A stretch of DNA of 64,000 bases from Hordeum vulgare subsp. vulgare (taxonomy: Eukaryota > Streptophyta > Magnoliopsida > Poales > Poaceae), in contig NC_058524.1 in assembly GCF_904849725.1 (NCBI RefSeq), positions 487,699,763 to 487,763,762 of the forward strand, read 5' to 3'. Each line of letters starts with the position of its first letter. Within the stretch, counting starts at the first letter, position 1. The notes beneath the pieces were generated by a model that saw nothing but the letters and a program-made list of their open reading frames with translations, had not been told where the DNA came from and ran no database searches. The position numbers and the translations under genes were made by a program. Shown piece by piece: positions 1-9,820 of this stretch.

Positions 1-1826
1 CAGTGTGTTCCTCAGAGGCGACATCCTTCATTTCCTCATCTTCCCTTGTAGTTGGGTCATCAATGACGACCATCTCATATGAAGGGGCGACATTTAGAGG
101 CACTCGGTCCAGAGGGGCAGATTCTTCAGTTTCTTTGTGACGCTTTGCCTCTGTCTCTTCTACTGCTGAGGAGACTTTTCTCTTCTTTGCTTCCTTTTCA
201 GCAGCCCTTGTTTTCTTCACGTCTGATGTAGATGGAATTATCTTCTTCACCTTTGAAGCTTGTGGTGAAGGTGTTCTTTCTGCAGATTCTTCAGCTGGAA
301 GTGAAGAACCAGCTGGAACAGAGTCATCAGCCTGCTTTCATGAAGCAGCTGGATCAGGAGCAGTCTCATCAGTGTTTGCAATTTCATCAATTGTAGTTTC
401 CGTGATGATTTCTTCAAAGGCCGGTTCATCAACACGGCGCTCTACGTGTTCTTCCTCTACTTGAGGAGTTTCCTCCTCATCAGGAGATGCATCTGCTGGC
501 TGCTCAGCCACGGGTTGAGGAGTTGGTGCTGGTGGTGGTTTTCTCTTGTTGTAGTCATCAACAACACTAGTGGCTAGCTTGATGAAATTGCGCTTGATGC
601 TTTTGCGATCTAACAGCTTGTCATACTTGTCAGTCAATACTTGCAGCTCTAACTGGGTTGACACTAGTGCATCAGGAGTCAGCTTGAGGAGATTCTGCTT
701 GAGGAATTTCTCCTTTTTGGCCTATGCAACCTTTGCCTGCCTGGCCTGCTGTTCTTTCCACTTGGCTTCATTTATGAAGGTGGCGACCATGTGACTGATG
801 CCAGGAGGAAGTTTCAAATCATCAATGGGAGTGTTTGGGTCCTCATACCATATATTGATGTAGTCAAGGAGGACCTTGGGGTCCATGGCCAGAGGAATAG
901 CACTGCCTGATGCTTGAGCAACCCATTCTTGCTTGTTTCTGATGATGGCTTGCAGGGTTTCAGCATGATATTCATCACTTCCCTCTGATGCAGACGGGAC
1001 TGCGATGATTTTGCTGGGGCTGGGCAGAGGTGCACGTTCAGTAGTTGTCAAAGTCTTCACAAGTGGTGTTGAAGACTTTGTCTCCGAGCTAGTTGCAGCT
1101 GGGAGTGAGGAGCTGGAGCTGGCGGTCGTAGGCTTCACGACATGCTTCTGTACTGGTTTCTCTTGAGGTTTTGGAGGTGGAGCTGAGGATTTTGGTGCAG
1201 AGGAGATTGTGACAGAAGCCTGAGCAGACTTCTCTTGAGGCTTTGGAGCCCTTTGCTTTGATGGCACAGACTGCGTGTGAGGAATTTCTGAGCCTGAGGT
1301 TTCTGCCGCTGAGGAATTAGCAGCACCGAAGGCAGCAGCTGAGGATTCATTAAATTTCCTCACTGCAGCTTCTTCTTGCTTCTTGAGCTTGGCCAGATGC
1401 TTTTCCTTTTCATCTGGATAGTCATCAATGGTCTTGAGGCTTGATGGATGAGCTACTTGATGATCCTCAAGTGGGGCCCTTCTGCCAGGAGGCTTCAAAG
1501 CGAATTTCTTCGCATATTTGGGAGTCACAAACCTATACTCCTTCTATTCCTTCGCCCATCGGCGTTCAATATTCTGCAGCCTTATCTTTCTCTTGGCCAT
1601 TGTCTCATGTTCATCAGGCGTACAGTAGTCCAATTATATGTCCTCAGGGATATCAGCAGCTGTGTTCTGCTCCAGTTTCTTTCCTCCCTTCCTCCATTTT
1701 CTTCAGTTGAGGAATTTGCTGATGATTTTGAATTCTTGAGGATTCTGATGAGCCTTGAAGAGTTTCTTCCAGAAACGCTGCAAATGAGTTAATGTGATGA
1801 GAACCGAGAGATTCATCAGCTGACAT
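1..1826 (-). pseudogene. ORF3 of element I (env-position accessory ORF), broken and truncated by window edge
   Basis: This accessory reading frame follows pol in the SIRE-like element. Its start is taken by alignment to the ATG of element II (here 1824-1826). The predicted protein is Lys, Glu, Pro, Ala and Ser rich, with runs of Ser and many Pro/Gln/Glu stretches; a middle block with YINIWYEDPNTP is the best conserved. In-frame stops lie at 1544-1546 (TGG to TAG), 722-724 and 338-340. The frame stays otherwise open to position 1. No transmembrane segment or known catalytic motif is visible, so calling it envelope would rest on position only. Its function is unknown. Confidence 0.7.
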
Positions 1827-2448
1827 GTGTGTACCTGTGAACAGAGTATAGTTGCGAGGAATTTGGAGAGGTCATATGCGTTCTCAGATTGGAAGAAAAT
1901 GAAAAAGTTTGACAGTTTGAGGAATATAACCAGTGTTTGAGGAATTTTCCTAAGCATACTGTTCTTGGGTTCCAGAGTTGTACAGATCCGAAAATTCGCA
2001 CAATTGAGGAATATCGTGAAAATCTTAGATGCTTATCTAGTTCATCAATGATTTGTGGTGATAGGTAGTGTTTGAGGAGTCATGTGCGCATCGTATCTTG
2101 AGGAAAAACAGATTTCACATAGAAGATGTAAAATTTCAGATCTAATCTGCTGTAAAAATGGGATATATTTACCCTGGAAGGTGCGTACGAAGAACACAGA
2201 AAGTAGTATTGGAGAGGCTCTTCGTTCGAGTGTCCAATGCACCCTAACTTGGCGGCAGAGGACGTGTACGGCGGCGGCGGACGAAGATGATCCGACTCCG
2301 GCGTGATTCTGGCGACGAAAAGGTCGAGGCAGTGAAGCTCTTCCTTACCGGCGACAAGACTACCAGCGGTGGCGCTAGGGTTCGGTGGAGTGTGCTATGG
2401 CAGGAGAGCGATGAGGCGAAGAATAGGATACCGAGGGGGATAAGGACA

Positions 2449-2530
2449 TATTTATAGCCCGAAAGTTACTATTTGGCGCGAAAGTTTCGGACCAAATAGC
2501 CCATGCCTCTACGTCTCCGCAGGACACGTG
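2449..2530 (-). promoter_or_regulatory. Promoter-like block upstream of ORF3 (G-box, E2F-like site, TATA), element I
   Basis: Read on the minus strand: a G-box CACGTG at 2525-2530, a TTTGGCGCGAAA E2F-type palindrome at 2472-2483 and TATAAATA at 2449-2456. A GC-rich stretch of about 250 bp with CCCTAGCGCC- and GCCGCCGCC-type words follows, as in plant 5' leaders. A GGTAAAT donor-like site then leads into AT-rich sequence and ORF3. This is a sequence-based promoter prediction; transcription is not shown. Confidence 0.55.
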
Positions 2531-2835
2531 TAGCTCCCGTACGATGCGGTGGAGATAGTGGAGATCGTGGTTATCCGATCGTGGGAAGTGGGGGTTCAGT
2601 TACTGTGCCTTTAAAGAAAACTATTTTTGAAGATTTGAGGATTTTCGTTACAAAATCATCAGCTGACAAGGATGCAGTGAGGATTTTGAACTAAGTTTCA
2701 AGTAGAACGCATATGAAGAATTGAATAGACTAGATAAGTATAGCATAGAGGGAAAGTAGGGTCCGATCACATTCACTTAGCAGAAACATCAACTTGAAGA
2801 AATAGCAATAAGTGAATGCTGTTGAGGACTAGAAA

Positions 2836-3138
2836 TCACAGTCTACCAAGGCAAATGAAAGTCATCAAGTGTTTTTGAGGATTTTGTAATAGATCATCAC
2901 AATGAAGAACAACTGTTTTTAAAAAAAAATGCATTGTGAGGAAATTGATCATTTGAAGAAAATAAACTTGAGGAATTTCACATTGGGCGGTGGCGTTACC
3001 CACCATATAAGAATGTTGATTACAGACGTCGCGTAGAATTGTCGTAGGGCCCTGAGAATCAATTTCTTCGTTAATTTCTTCACATTCAGAGTGACTTTCT
3101 TCATCAGTTGAAGAAAATCGTTTCATCATGTGTTGCAC
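2836..3138 (-). CDS. Small conserved frame downstream of pol, element I
   Basis: A 100-codon frame beginning shortly after the pol stop. It contains RFSSTDEESHSECEEINEEI, an acidic Ser/Glu-rich segment, and corresponds to the frame at 13471-13764 in element II. A one-base difference near 3150 puts it out of frame with pol here, whereas in element II it is in the pol frame. No known domain is recognised. It may be a readthrough extension of pol or only a chance-conserved frame. Confidence 0.35.
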   Translation of the reverse strand: MQHMMKRFSSTDEESHSECEEINEEIDSQGPTTILRDVCNQHSYMVGNATAQCEIPQVYFLQMINFLTMHFFLKTVVLHCDDLLQNPQKHLMTFICLGRL

Positions 3139-3184
3139 ATCTAAGTCATCAACTTTGCATAAGTGTTAGGATGTGTGCATGTTT

Positions 3185-5788
3185 TTACAAAACATTTGAA
3201 GACTCTAAGATATTTAGCTCACATCGCAACTTGCAAAACCTTTTCTCATCCAAGGGCTTAGTGAATATATCTGCCAGTTGATCATCAATCTTCACATGGT
3301 GGATGAGGATATTGCCCTTGAGGACATGGTCCCGAAGAAAATGATGACGAATCTGGATGTGCTTGGTCTTCGAGTGATGTACTGGGTTGTATGCAATCTT
3401 GATAGCACTCTCATTGTCACAGTAGAGAGGCACATTCTTCATGTTGATGCCGTAGTCCTTGAGGGTTTGCATCATCCATAGCAATTGAGCACAGCAAGAA
3501 CGAGCAGCAATGTACTCAGCTTCGGCAGTGGAGAGTGATACGCAGTTCTGCTTCTTTGAGGACCAGCAAACTAGTGATCTTCCGAGGAAATGGCATGTGC
3601 CAGAAGTTGACTTGCGATCCACACGGTCACCAGCATAGTCTGAATCAGAATACCCTACCAGATGAAGATTGGAGCCCTTGGGATACCATAATCCTAGTGT
3701 TGGTGTGTGAGCTAAGTATCGAAGAATATGTTTCACAGCCTTATGGTGTGATTCCTTCAGTTTTGCTAGAAAACGTGCACACATGCAAACACTAAGCATT
3801 ATATCTGGCCTAGATGCACATAGATATAATAAAGAGCCAATCATAGAACGGTATACCTGCTGATCAAAATCTTTACCATTTTCATCAGTGTCGAGGTGGC
3901 CCTTGGTAGGCATTGGAGTCTTGGCACCTTTGCATTCGTGCATGTCGAATTTCCTCAGAACATCCTTGAGGTATTTCTCCTGTGATATGAAGATTCCATT
4001 GCTTTGTTGACGAATTTGAAGACCTAAGAAGAATTTCAGCTCCCCCATCATGGACATCTGATATTCTTCACTCATCATGTAGGCAAATTCATCACTGTAT
4101 CGTTTGTCAGTACAGCCAAATATGATATCATCAACATATATTTGACGTACAAACAGCTCATTATCATAGGATTTTGTGAAAAGAGTTGGATCGAGTGAAA
4201 CAGGTTTGAAGCCTTTCTTCATGAGGAATTCCTTCAATGTATCATACCATGCCCGAGGGGCTTGCTTGAGAGCATACAGAGCCTTCTTAAGTCTGAAGAC
4301 TTTGTCTGGATTCTTTGGATCCTCAAAACCTGGGGGCTGAGCAACATATACTTCTTCTTCAAGCTAACCATTGAGGAATGCACTTTTCACATACATTTGA
4401 TATAAGGTGATGTTATGATGATTAGCATAAGCAAGTAGTATTCAAATAGCTTCAAGTCTAGCAACAGGTGCAAAAGTTTCATCGAAATCTATTCCTTCAA
4501 CCTGGGTGTAGCCTTGGGCTACAAGTCGTGCCTTGTTCCTCACCACTTGACCGTCCTCATCTTGCTTGTTTCGGAAAATCCACTTGGTGCCGATGATGTT
4601 GTGCTTGCGAGGATCTGGTCGTTTGACGAGCTCCCATACGTCATTTAGTTTGAATTGAAGAAGTTCGTCTTGCATAGCTTGGATCCACTCCGTTTCCAGA
4701 AAAGCCTTAGCAACTTTTGAGGGTTCTGTGATGGATACAAAGGAAAAATACCCACAAAAGTTAACTAAGTGTGAAGCTTTTGAGCGAGTGAGAGGACCTG
4801 GCACGTTGATGTCATTGAGGATTTTGTCAAGTTCTACTTCGTTTGCAATCCTCGGATGAGCTGGTTGAGGATTTTGTCTAGGCTGAGGAAGTGATGCTGT
4901 TGCAATTTCCTGAGGAGCATCTTCTTGGTTTTTATCAGCGATGGGGATCGTTTCTTCACCAATTTCCTTAGTGGGGACAATGTCTTCAGTAGGCTTAAGC
5001 TTTATCGCTTCCACAGGGGACAGCTTATCTCGATCAGAAGGTAATTGCTCTCTTTGCGAGCCATTAGTTTCATCGAACCGCACATCTACAGTCTCAACAA
5101 CTTTGTTGTGATAGTTGTTGAAGACTCTGTAAGTGTGCGAGTCCTTTCCATAACCGAGCATAAAACCTTCATGTGCCTTAGGTGCAAATTTTGAGCTATG
5201 GTGAGGATCTCTAATCCGGCATTTTGCACCGAAGACTTTGAAATAACTTACATTGGGTTTCTTGTCAGTGAGGAGTTCATATGAGGTTTTCTTGAGGAAT
5301 TTGTGAAGATATACCCTGTTGATGATGTGACATGCAATGTTGATTGCTTCAGGCTAGAAGCGACGAGGAGTCTGATATTCTTCAAGCATAGTTCTTGCCA
5401 TTTACACCAAAGTCCTGTTCTTCCTTTCGACGACACCATTTTGCTGAGGAGTATTAGGAGCAGACAATTCGTGAGTAATACCAAGTTCATCAAGATAATC
5501 ATCAAGACCAGTGTTTTTGAACTCGGTTCCATTATCACTCCTGATGTGTTTGATCTTGATGCCAAAGTTCGTCGAGGCCCTTGAAGAAAATCGTTTTAAG
5601 ATTTCCTGCACTTCAGTTTTATACACTATGATATGCACCCAAGTGTATCTGGAATAATCATCAACTATTACGAAGCCATATAGAGATGCTGCATTGGTTA
5701 GTGTGGCATAGTGAGTAGGTCCAAATAAATTCATATGAAGCAATTCAAATGGACGTGTAGTGGTCATGATGGTTTCTTCACCACCCAC
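3185..5788 (-). pseudogene. Copia pol of element I (integrase, RT, RNase H), broken, protease deleted
   Basis: All segments are in one frame: integrase core (5402-5788), integrase tail and linker (4442-5161 and just upstream), RT start, then RT palm to RNase H (3185-4237). RT shows YVDDIIFG and RNase H shows YSDSDYAGD and AEAEYIA. Integrase keeps SDNGTEF and NGVVERKN, but the first catalytic Asp is Asn (LLHMN where element II has LLHMD). Stops are at 5402-5404, 5355-5357 (TGG to TAG), 4442-4444 (CGA to TGA) and 4364-4366. The protease and the gag-pre-integrase zinc region are absent because of the deletion at about 5770. The frame ends in ESSNVL and a TAA. Confidence 0.9.
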
Positions 5789-8338
5789 ATCTGAAGGGGT
5801 GGTAAAGCGTTCATCATCCTGCGAGCACCATAAGAGAAAGGTGGCATTGAAGCTAATGCACTTCTCTTAACAGTAGGGGGATTAAAGTACTCATATGAAT
5901 ATGCAGAGAACTGGTTTGAGGATTTATGAACATAATGATTTGAGGAGTAACGCTCATATTCATATTCCTTGTAGTTTCCCCGCATGTTAGACGCATAAGC
6001 ACGGGTACGAGCATAGTTTTGACCAGTTGAGGACTTTGATCCTCTTGAATACTTTGGTCCTCCTGAGGAATTTGATCTGGGGTTCAGATTCTTCAGTTGT
6101 GGTGTCATGAGGACATTCACCTGAAGATTTTCAAGACAACTTTTGGGAACCCAAATTTTCCTCAGAGGAGGGCCATTCCTGCAGTTAGTTCCAACATATC
6201 GAGCAAATACTTCACCATATTGATTTTTGAACAGTTTATAGTTGGAATCAAATGATTCATCCAACGAATAGGATAATTCACATGAGAAGCCAGTTAGATT
6301 AGATGGATCAAAAGGAGGCCCAGTAGCAGCAACCCATGAGGTTTTGGGATACTGCTCAGGTTTCCAATAAGATCCATCAGCATTTAATTTCCTTTCAAAG
6401 TCAATTCCTTCTTTCCTCGGGTTCCTGTTCAAGATCTGCTTTTTGAGCACATCACAAAGGATTTGATGTCCTTTGAGACTTTTGTACACGCCTGTCACGT
6501 ACAATTCCTTCAACCCTGCATTTTCATGAGTAATATTTGTGTTTTCCTCAAGTGAGGAAATAGACACAATAGGTGCAGTTGAAGAATTTGTAGCAATGGT
6601 AGCATTTGATGATTCTGGTGAGGAATTAGCAGTTTCGCGTTCAATGCATTTAAGACATGGAGGAATAAATTCAACTTGACTAGCGCTGATTTGTTGAGCT
6701 AGTAATGAATCATTTTCCATACGAAGATCATCATGAGACATCCTCAGCTTCTCATGATCAAGCTTCCTTTGAAGAAATTTGTAGGAAAGGTTCTCATGAT
6801 CAGTGAGGAGTGTATCATAACGATCCTGAAGATTATCAAATCTAGACTGAAGACTTTTCATGTCATCAGTGAGGATTTGATTAAGGTTCATTTCATCATT
6901 CAACAGATCATCACTTTTGTCTAGCAGTTTTTGAAGCTTTTCCAGAGCAGTTTGTTGTTTAGTGGCAATGATAGCAAGTTTACTGTAACTGGGTTTCTTA
7001 TAATCATTATGGTCACAGTCACTTGAATCAGAGGAGGAGGCATTATTTGATACCTTTGAACCTTTTGCCATGAAGCAATAGGTTGGAGCGATGTCATCAG
7101 CATAGTCATCAGTATGGATGGTGCAATCATTTTCTTCAAGATTGAAGATTGACTTGCTGACGAAAGTGGTTGCTAGTGCAAGACTAGCCTGTCCGGATTC
7201 TGAGTCTTCATCAGAACCCTCTTCTTCGTCACATTCTTCTGATTTTGCCTCGGAGTCCATTTCCTTGCCAATAAGTGCCCGAGCCTTTCTGAAACTAGTC
7301 TTCTTGTGCGATGAGGGCTTTGAAGATGAGGATTTTGAAGATTTCTTCTTCTTCTTCAAGTCATCAGAACTGTCATCCTTGTATTTCTTATTCTTTGATT
7401 CCTTTCCCAGCGGGGACAATCAGCAATGTAATGACCTGATTTCTTGCACTTGTGACAGGTTCGTTTCTTGTAGTCCTCAGATGCAGATTCTAATTTCCTC
7501 ATATCTCTTCTTGATGATTTACCGAACTGGCCTCGTCGTGTAAATCTCTGTAATTTCCTCACAAGCATTGCAAGCTCCTGTCCAAATTCTTCAGGGTCAC
7601 AACTGCTGTCATCTGTGTCTTCTTCTTCAGATGAGGAAATTGCTCTAGCCTTCAGTGCACGTGGTCTGGAATAGCTTTGTCCATATAGATCTCTCTTGTC
7701 TTCCAGCTGGAATTCATGAGTATTTAGCCTTTCAAGGATATCAGCTGGATCCAGCATCTTGTAGTGTGGTCTTTCTTGAATCATCAGAACTACCGTGTCA
7801 AATGAAGAATCCAAAGATCTCAGCAGTTTCTTCACAACTTCGTGATCAGTGATGTCTCGAGCTCCCAGTGCTTGCAGTTCATTTGATATGTCAGTGAGGC
7901 GATCAAAGGTGTCTTGGCAGTATTCATTGTCATGTCTGTTGAAGCGATTGAAGAGATTGCGAAGAATATCAACACGAGAGTCACGCTGGGTTGATACTCC
8001 TTCGTTTACCTTGCACATTCTCTCCCAGATCAGTGTTGCAGAGCCCAAAGCACTTACTCTTCCAAACTGGTCAGGGCTCAGATGGCCACAGATGATGTTC
8101 TTCGCTTGAGAATCAAGTTGCTTGAATTTCTTCACATCAGCTGCAGTGACACTGGCAGAAATGATGGGGACGCCATTTTCCACAATATACCAGAGATCAT
8201 TATCAATAGCTTGTAGATGCATTTGCATTTTGTTCTTCCAGATCAATAGCTTGTAGATGCATTATCAATAGCTTGAAAGTTCTTCCCTTTGTAGGTAGGA
8301 CATGTTGCAGTCACCTTAAACATGCCTGCAGTCGACAT
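5764..8338 (-). pseudogene. Copia gag of element I, frameshifted, C-terminus at deletion junction
   Basis: Gag forms the capsid that packages element RNA. The start is placed by alignment at 8336-8338 (MSTAG in element II). A net 29-bp insertion at about 8241-8275 shifts the frame, so the first clean frame starts at 8246. It carries a UBN2-type gag core and a CCHC zinc knuckle (CHKCKKSGHYIADC, near 7430-7470). A one-base deletion at about 7408 splits it into 7356-8246 and 5764-7419. The C-terminal half is a Lys/Ser-rich and acidic linker, a coiled-coil-like Leu/Asp/Glu region and a Gly/Ser/Tyr tail. The long C-terminal extension is typical of SIRE-type gag. Confidence 0.88.
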
Positions 8339-8391
8339 AACTAAAACTCCAGGTGGTTAAACCAAAATCACACAGAACAAGAGAGTACCTT

Positions 8392-8403
8392 GCTCTGATA
8401 CCA
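8392..8403 (-). other. Primer binding site, element I
   Basis: Minus-strand TGGTATCAGAGC two bases inside the 5' LTR. It matches the 3' end of plant initiator methionine tRNA, the usual primer of plant Copia elements. It fixes the LTR/internal boundary. Confidence 0.9.
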
Positions 8404-8405
8404 AT

Positions 8406-9820
8406 TGAAAGTGCGTTATATCGACTAGAGGGGGGGTGAATAGGAGATTTTTAGAATTTCATCACTGAGGAAATTCCTTTTGAGGAAATTCCTCACTGAT
8501 GACTAACTTACAGCGGAAACAGTAAAGGATGAGACGTGCAAACGTTCACAACAGCAGTATTACAGAGTGAAGAATATGAAAACAGATTGCACAGTAAGTA
8601 GGCACGCAGAATACAGATGATGATTAACTATTGTGAAGAATTTGGGGTTGAGGAAATTCAGAGAAAGTCTTCAGCAAATTCTTCAAACAGTCACAGTGAA
8701 AGTCATCAACACATAATACAGAGAAAGCAAAGAGTTTAGGAATTAGAACCCGATTCTCAGAGAAGACAGTCGTTGATGACCCAGTTCCAACTGCTGTGAC
8801 AGTTGTACATCTGGTTTGGAGCGGCTTGGTATTGAAACCAAAGGACACCCAATCCCAGGACACACAGTCCCTACGTATTCTCCTTGAGCTAAGGACACAC
8901 AGTCCTCGCCCAACACTCGTGGTAAGTCTTCAGGGCAGACTTCCAAACCCTCACAAACTTGGTCACCCGGTGGTCCACAATTGACTGCTGGATTGCTCTA
9001 GAACATGATGCCTAACCGTCTGGAGGATGAACAATCCTCAATGGTACAAGGCTTCAGTCCCACACAGGAACAACTTCTTCAGTGATGCTCAATCACTAGG
9101 TTTGGTTTGTGGTTTCGGTGGGTGGTGTATTTCCTCATTGATGAATTTCTCTCGACGGCTCTGAGGAATTTGGGTTGCTCTTATGACAAGTGTCAGTTTC
9201 TAACGGAGCAGCCAACCAGCTAGTGGTTGTGGGGGGTGGCTATTTATAGCCTGGGAGCATCCCGACATGATTTGGCACTAATGCCCTTAAATAATATGAC
9301 CGTTGGAGTGGATAAGACCAGTGACTTGGTGTGGTTATCGAAACGGTCGGGACCCTCAACTGTGAGAGTCCTCATGTCACTCATATTCCTCACTTGAGGC
9401 TTTTGGTAGGATTAGGCTTGGGTTGAGCATCATGAGGAAATCCATTCCATAGTGTTACTTTGACCCCCTTTAACAGTACGGTGTTCCTATTCATGAAATG
9501 GGAAGAAAGTAAAACAGAAAACGTAAATCTTCACGCTTCAATTTCTTCAGAATGATTTTCTTCAGGAACCACCGGTCTTCTCAATATCAGTATCTTCATG
9601 AGGAATATCAATTTCATCGCAGATTCCTCGCGATTCATTTCTTCAGCTTCAGACCAATTTCTTCAACTGAAGATATACATTTTTAGGGGTCGATATTCTT
9701 CAAATATCTCAAACTCCTCAATGACTTATAGATCCTGTGTACACTTGTAAACACATTAGATACTTAACCTATAAGTCTTCAAACCACCAAAATCACTAAG
9801 GGGCACTAGATGCACTTACA
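8406..9820 (-). repeat. 5' LTR of element I (1415 bp)
   Basis: On the plus strand the LTR opens TGAAAGTGCGTTATATCGAC and closes with GATGCACTTACA, giving TG...CA ends. It is collinear with the element II LTR at 19791-21206. It contains many TTCCTCA/TGAGGAA and TCTTCA words. The outer flank is ATATC (9821-9825), the candidate target site duplication; the partner copy is outside the window. Confidence 0.92.

Larger units (their letters stand above)
1827..3184 (-). other. Inter-ORF region between pol and ORF3, element I
   Basis: About 1.36 kb separates the pol stop from ORF3. It holds a small conserved frame just after pol (2836-3138), an AT-rich stretch, the promoter-like block at 2449-2530, a GC-rich leader-like stretch (about 2200-2440) and an AT-rich part leading to ORF3. 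The same order is present in element II and absent from element III, where a deletion fused pol to ORF3. Confidence 0.6.
1..9820 (-). mobile_element. SIRE-like Ty1/copia retrotransposon, element I (3' end outside window)
   Basis: The element reads on the minus strand in the order 5' LTR (8406-9820), primer binding site, gag, pol, promoter-like block and ORF3. The integrase-before-RT order and the YVDD reverse transcriptase define Ty1/copia. A long gag C-terminus and an extra ORF after pol fit the SIRE (Maximus) lineage. It is collinear with element II about 10.6 kb away: position 1 matches about 10611. Its LTR ends at 9820 inside ORF3 of element II, so it most likely inserted into that copy. 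An 0.8-kb deletion at about 5770 and several stops make it non-autonomous. The lineage name is from motif recognition only. Confidence 0.9.

Noticed and set aside
8392..8403. TGGTATCAGAGC as part of a tRNA gene
   Set aside because: Only the 12-base primer match is present, at the LTR edge, with no tRNA fold around it.
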